Shown: positions 50,718 through 53,545 of the stretch, piece by piece
Layout: every line of letters begins with the position of its first letter
Numbering within the stretch: position 1 is the first letter of the stretch
From: Verrucomicrobiaceae bacterium
Lineage (GTDB): Bacteria > Verrucomicrobiota > Verrucomicrobiia > Verrucomicrobiales > Verrucomicrobiaceae
Direction of reading: 5' to 3'
NCBI GenBank assembly: GCA_947466075.1
Contig: CANIBP010000047.1
Location: forward strand, 1-53,545
DNA: 53,545 bases
Made by a program: the position numbers and the translations under genes
Notes under the pieces: generated by a model
What the model saw: the letters and a program-made list of their open reading frames with translations, nothing else
Databases searched by the model: none
Told to the model about the DNA's origin: nothing

Positions 50718-51236
50718 CTACTCTTGGGTCACTTTATCTATTTCCCAAGAGACTGGGGGATTGCACACGTCATTTTTGATCAAATACGGGCCTTTTGATT
50801 CTTTAGCCCCAGTGTAAGTTAGCGGTAACGTCCTTTTTTCACCTGGCGTTAAATAGATACCTCCCGGCACCGCAGATTTTAAAAGTTCGGCCATATTCAG
50901 TCCCCCTAAACTTTTACCTTCAACATCAACAACTGTTATATTTCCAACCAGTAATATAGGTGACGTGTTTTCCGACCCAGTGTTTTCCTCAACTATCGTA
51001 ACAATTAGAGAGTCGCCATTTTTTACTACTTTGGTGACTGTTAATGCACAAGCAATTCGGCCTGATAATTTAGTTTCCACCCTGTCTCCCAGTTTTAGCT
51101 TAGAACTCTTGCCGCAGCCAGTTATGAAGGTTGGGAGCAGCGTGATGATAACTAATAGAGCCAACACCTTTGTAAGCGCTCGGGTAGTTCTCTTAACAGT
51201 CGTCGCAGAGACAGTGTGGTTGAGTGGTGTATGCAT
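50718..51236 (-). CDS. Putative lipoprotein (172 aa) in AT-rich DNA
   Basis: Starting at ATG 51236, the signal sequence runs ALLVIITLLPTFITGCGKSS with lipobox TGC. A longer in-frame extension to 51455 crosses stop-free but non-coding-looking sequence and was rejected. The mature part is beta-rich (RVETKLSGRIACALTVTKVV, then ILLVGNITVVDVEGKSLG), like small immunoglobulin-fold or DUF4352-type lipoproteins. The DNA from about 50700 to 51300 is clearly more AT-rich than the rest of the window, which fits recent acquisition or relaxed selection. Function unknown. Confidence 0.7.
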   Translation of the reverse strand: MHTPLNHTVSATTVKRTTRALTKVLALLVIITLLPTFITGCGKSSKLKLGDRVETKLSGRIACALTVTKVVKNGDSLIVTIVEENTGSENTSPILLVGNITVVDVEGKSLGGLNMAELLKSAVPGGIYLTPGEKRTLPLTYTGAKESKGPYLIKNDVCNPPVSWEIDKVTQE

Positions 51237-51283
51237 TGTATTGTTGTGTTTATTTGTTTTGAGCTTCTTCTGTGGAAGAAATA

Positions 51284-52144
51284 TTAATGCTGCATGGTTA
51301 GCCAAACATAGCGGATGACGGCGGCAGCGTAGGGTGTCTTGATGCGGCCCAAGACCGGCGTGGGCCAATCTGGATCCGTGAAGTAGCCGGTGCCGCCAAG
51401 TTCGTTTGGTGGCGGTAGAACACCATCCTTCAAACCCAACCGGTAGCGACGGCAAAGGGCATGGCAGTGGGTTACGCCAAATGTAAAATCTGGTCTTCCG
51501 TTGGGCCGCCAGACCCGCACCTGCGTGTTGTCAGGATCAAAGCGGAAAAGTAGGCTGGCGGCACGCCCGCCCATGGTGGGAATCTCGATTCCCGCTTTGG
51601 TGCTATAAGTCTTGTTTTCACTCAGTTCCTTCCAGACCGGGCAGTCAGTGCAAGGCGCAGACGAATCACAACAGCCCGTGCAAAGTACAGGCGGCGCGGC
51701 TGGCGGCACCACCGGGGCAGGCTTCGCCTCGGGATCAAAGTTCAAATAGAACTCTTTGCGATTGGTACCGAACGTCTTTTGCAGAGCTTCTTCGATCTCC
51801 AACCGCCCGACCTGTCCTGCGGTGGATAGCCAGCGTACACTGTAAAGGGCACAGAAATCCGAAACCTCAGGCATCACCTCATAAACCTCCTTATGCCGTC
51901 TGTGGCAGGGGTGGGGATTTTCATTGCGGTAGCAACTGAACAAATACTTCAGCCGCTGCAATAGATTTCCCGCTTCGCCAATGTAGAAAGGTTTCTCTGG
52001 AGTGCGCTGATAGACGATATAGACCCCTGGGCCAGTCGGAGTCTCGATGGAAAACGAGAGACTTAATCTACCACCTGCAATACTGGGAGTACAGGTAACG
52101 ACGGGCTGGTGCTGAAGATGGGAAAGATAGTCTTGAAGGCTCAT
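51284..52144 (-). CDS. GIY-YIG domain protein with Cys-rich insert (286 aa)
   Basis: The start at 52144 gives MSLQDYLSHLQHQP. The GIY-YIG signature reads GPGVYIVYQRT (about 39-49) and PFYIGEAGNLLQRL (52-65), with the conserved arginine at 64. A helix of the nuclease core follows. Residues about 150-170 contain CTGCCDSSAPCTDCPVW, a cysteine cluster likely to bind zinc. The C-terminal part (RAASLLFRFDPDNTQVRVWR, then GYFTDPDWPTPVLGRIKTP) is an unfamiliar domain. Whether the nuclease is active is unclear, because the C-terminal glutamate of the fold was not pinned down. An intrinsic terminator lies just upstream of this gene and closes off the neighbouring gene. Confidence 0.75.
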   Translation of the reverse strand: MSLQDYLSHLQHQPVVTCTPSIAGGRLSLSFSIETPTGPGVYIVYQRTPEKPFYIGEAGNLLQRLKYLFSCYRNENPHPCHRRHKEVYEVMPEVSDFCALYSVRWLSTAGQVGRLEIEEALQKTFGTNRKEFYLNFDPEAKPAPVVPPAAPPVLCTGCCDSSAPCTDCPVWKELSENKTYSTKAGIEIPTMGGRAASLLFRFDPDNTQVRVWRPNGRPDFTFGVTHCHALCRRYRLGLKDGVLPPPNELGGTGYFTDPDWPTPVLGRIKTPYAAAVIRYVWLTMQH

Positions 52145-52167
52145 CGGGGATTGGTTAACTTGGTTTG

Positions 52168-52197
52168 AAAAAAAAGCGGAAGCCATGCGGCTCCCGC
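52168..52197 (-). terminator. Intrinsic terminator for the minus-strand gene at 52221-53090
   Basis: On the minus strand GCGGGAGCC (52197-52189), loop GCAT and GGCTTCCGC (52184-52176) pair at 8 of 9 positions, followed by a run of eight U (52175-52168). It begins 23 bases past the upstream gene's stop codon. Confidence 0.88.
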
Positions 52198-52220
52198 TTT
52201 CGGGATGCATGTTGGTGCCT

Positions 52221-53090
52221 TCACCCGCCCACTGTCACACTCACCTCATTGCTCCACAGACCCACCTGATGGTCGCTCACACGGTAGATGGCGCGGTACT
52301 TCCATTTGGTGAGCGTGGCGGGATGCGCGGCGGTGTCGGTATAGCCCGGCGTGGTGTCGATGGTGAGAAGCGTCCAGCCGCTGCCGCGATCCACCTGGAT
52401 TTCACACTGGTCCAGGAAGGCGCTGTAACCCTGCCAGCCCCAGCCGATGTCCACGGTGGTGCCGTTGATCGTGACGGTGATAACGGGCTGGAGGATGCTG
52501 AAGTCGGGCGCGGCCTGCGCGGAGCCGACGATGCCGAGATCAATGCCAATTGCATCCGTGTAGCCGGAGGAATCCTTGATCGTCTGGATCAACGCAAAGA
52601 GGCGGTCCAGCGCCCCATTGTTTCCCAGCACCACTCCCGTTGGCAGGGTGGGGGCGGTGAAGACGGGCAACGCGATGGCCCCCACCCCGCTCTGGGCCTG
52701 GGCGGCGGCGTCCGTGCAGGATTTGTTCCAGGCACGGGCGGCAGGCAGCCAGGAGCCGATGACGTACATGACGCTGCGGGCGTCCGCCACTCCGGCGTCG
52801 CTCTGCGCCGTGGTCAGCGGGATGGCGGCCTGATAGCCGGGGAGCTTGTTGCGGAAGTTTTCGAGCCACACGAGTTGTTCGGCAGCACTGGTAGGGTAGT
52901 AGGCCTGACGTTTCATCTTTTTGGTCTTGGTGGGTGGTTGGTTGACGGGGGTTGTGACTGGTGGGTAAGGGGTGTAACCGGGATCTCCGGGCTCAAGGAT
53001 GCCGTCCCAAGTAATATTGGGATTGGCGGAATCCCAGGTGTAGGCCTGGCCGGTGGCGGGATCGACTGAGTCCCAAAGCAGTGGTTTCAT
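52221..53090 (-). CDS. Hypothetical protein with fibronectin-III-like C-terminus (289 aa)
   Basis: The N-terminus is not a signal peptide (MKPLLWDSVDPATGQAYTWD). A Pro/Thr-rich linker follows, then a helical region (AAEQLVWLENFRNKLPGYQA, FTAPTLPTGVVLGNNG, ALDRLFALIQTIKDSSGYTD). The last 90 residues look like a fibronectin type III domain (VDIGWGWQGYSAFLDQCEIQ, then LTKWKYRAIYRVSDHQVGLW). The combination recurs in verrucomicrobial proteins of unknown role, perhaps on the cell surface or in phage-like structures. A hairpin-rich non-coding region lies just upstream. Its mRNA ends at the intrinsic terminator at 52168-52197. Confidence 0.7.
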   Translation of the reverse strand: MKPLLWDSVDPATGQAYTWDSANPNITWDGILEPGDPGYTPYPPVTTPVNQPPTKTKKMKRQAYYPTSAAEQLVWLENFRNKLPGYQAAIPLTTAQSDAGVADARSVMYVIGSWLPAARAWNKSCTDAAAQAQSGVGAIALPVFTAPTLPTGVVLGNNGALDRLFALIQTIKDSSGYTDAIGIDLGIVGSAQAAPDFSILQPVITVTINGTTVDIGWGWQGYSAFLDQCEIQVDRGSGWTLLTIDTTPGYTDTAAHPATLTKWKYRAIYRVSDHQVGLWSNEVSVTVGG

Positions 53091-53112
53091 GGCTACAAAG
53101 ACTTTGGGGATG

Positions 53113-53345
53113 CATCTCCAACGATTGGAGATGATTTAGGCACGCCAAGGGATGCTGCCGACGCAGCGGGAGATCGTTCTCCCAGGCCGGGCGAGAGTTC
53201 TGATGAACTGCCAGCACGCTCTGGCGCAATGGGAGATCATTGCGTTGGCGTTGGCGATGGTTCTGGCGCTCCGCCAGAACGTGCTGGCGGCTTTGGCGAT
53301 GCATCTCCAATCGCAGGAGAAAGCGCCGACGCTCCGCCAAAACGA
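53113..53345. repeat. Array of at least seven short hairpins in non-coding DNA
   Basis: Perfect or near-perfect palindromes lie at 53113-53133 (9-bp stem CATCTCCAA), 53168-53183 (6 bp), 53196-53209 (5 bp), 53210-53225 (5 bp), 53225-53244 (7-bp stem CGCAATG), 53260-53280 (9-bp stem GTTCTGGCG) and 53304-53320 (5 bp). A longer TTTGGCG / CGCCAAA pair encloses the last. The stretch 53091-53454 holds no convincing gene. An open minus-strand frame over it is Arg/Gln/His-rich and biased by the palindromes. Confidence 0.7.
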
Positions 53346-53454
53346 TCTCCAACCGTGCTGGAAGATGGGAATGGCGCTCCATAATCATCTCCCGGAAGAA
53401 GGAAACCTTGCTTGCCACTTGCAAACTTGCCGCTCTGGATTTGCCGCAACGGTT

Positions 53455-53545
53455 AGCCGTGGAGCCGTGGAGCCGTGGAGCCGTGGAGCCGTGGAGCCGT
53501 GGAGCCGTGGAGCCGTGGAGCCGTGGAGCCGTGGAGCCGTGGAGC
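53455..53545. repeat. Octanucleotide tandem repeat (unit AGCCGTGG), about 11 copies, cut by the window end
   Basis: Perfect head-to-tail copies of AGCCGTGG begin at 53455 and continue to the last base. Eight is not a multiple of three, so copy-number change would shift the frame of any gene across it. Its true length is unknown because the window stops inside it. Confidence 0.95.

Noticed and set aside
52993..53424. Minus-strand Arg/Gln/His-rich ORF of 143 codons across the hairpin array
   Set aside because: The translation is driven by palindromic words and overlaps the start of a better gene (52221-53090); no domain is recognisable.
1..53545. tRNA, rRNA or riboswitch genes
   Set aside because: No T-loop-like or rRNA-like stretch was recognised on either strand when reading by eye; a covariance-model scan would be needed to exclude small structured RNAs.

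Overview
The window looks like a verrucomicrobial chromosome, close to Prosthecobacter/Verrucomicrobium-type bacteria. The support is protein content rather than rRNA: a Tat-exported DUF1501 protein, a DUF1080 glycan-active protein, a PQQ-type beta-propeller, a secretin with N-terminal repeats, abundant signal peptides and lipoproteins, and few clear Shine-Dalgarno sites. No rRNA or tRNA gene was seen. Both ends cut through features: the left end truncates a phage-type nuclease gene, and the right end lies inside an octanucleotide repeat.

Region 1 (1-1.1 kb) holds two phage-style recombination genes on the minus strand. Region 2 (1.3-5.3 kb) is a tightly overlapped three-gene operon: a coiled-coil P-loop ATPase, a soluble HEAT-like histidine kinase, and a response regulator with two DNA-binding regions. 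A fragment of a P-type ATPase and two tiny ORFs (5.3-6.0 kb) mark a recombination scar. Region 3 (6.0-25.1 kb) is a co-directional defence cluster: a DrmD-like SNF2 helicase, a 1744-aa Eco57I/DISARM-class-1-like adenine methylase, a toxin-antitoxin-chaperone (TAC) module (MqsR-like, MqsA-like, SecB-like) with its own promoter/operator, a 2146-aa DEAD/DUF1998 helicase resembling Druantia DruE, a RelE-like/UvrD fusion helicase and two small genes. It mixes DISARM and Druantia hallmarks around an embedded TAC. This cluster and the ATPase/kinase/regulator operon before it are the best candidates for an undescribed system.

Region 4 (25.1-28.5 kb) continues the accessory zone. It has a stand-alone PD-(D/E)XK nuclease, gene debris, palindromic repeats, a five-repeat CRISPR array with no cas genes in view, and a MntA-HepT toxin-antitoxin pair bracketed by 41-bp direct repeats (39/41 identical).

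Region 5 (28.6-49.6 kb) is ordinary core genome: FKBP isomerase, PQQ propeller, ribulokinase, DUF1080, dienelactone hydrolase, TraB-family protein, a helix-hairpin-helix membrane protein with an OmpA-like partner, PfkB kinase, MenB, AccB, AccC, lepA-lepB, pterin dehydratase, secretin, malate dehydrogenase with a clear terminator, and a DUF1501 protein. Region 6 (49.6-53.5 kb) turns accessory again: two small lipoproteins (one AT-rich), a GIY-YIG domain protein, a possible surface protein, a dense array of short hairpins, and the terminal octamer repeat.

All functional names rest on motifs and family resemblance read directly from the sequence. No database search was run.
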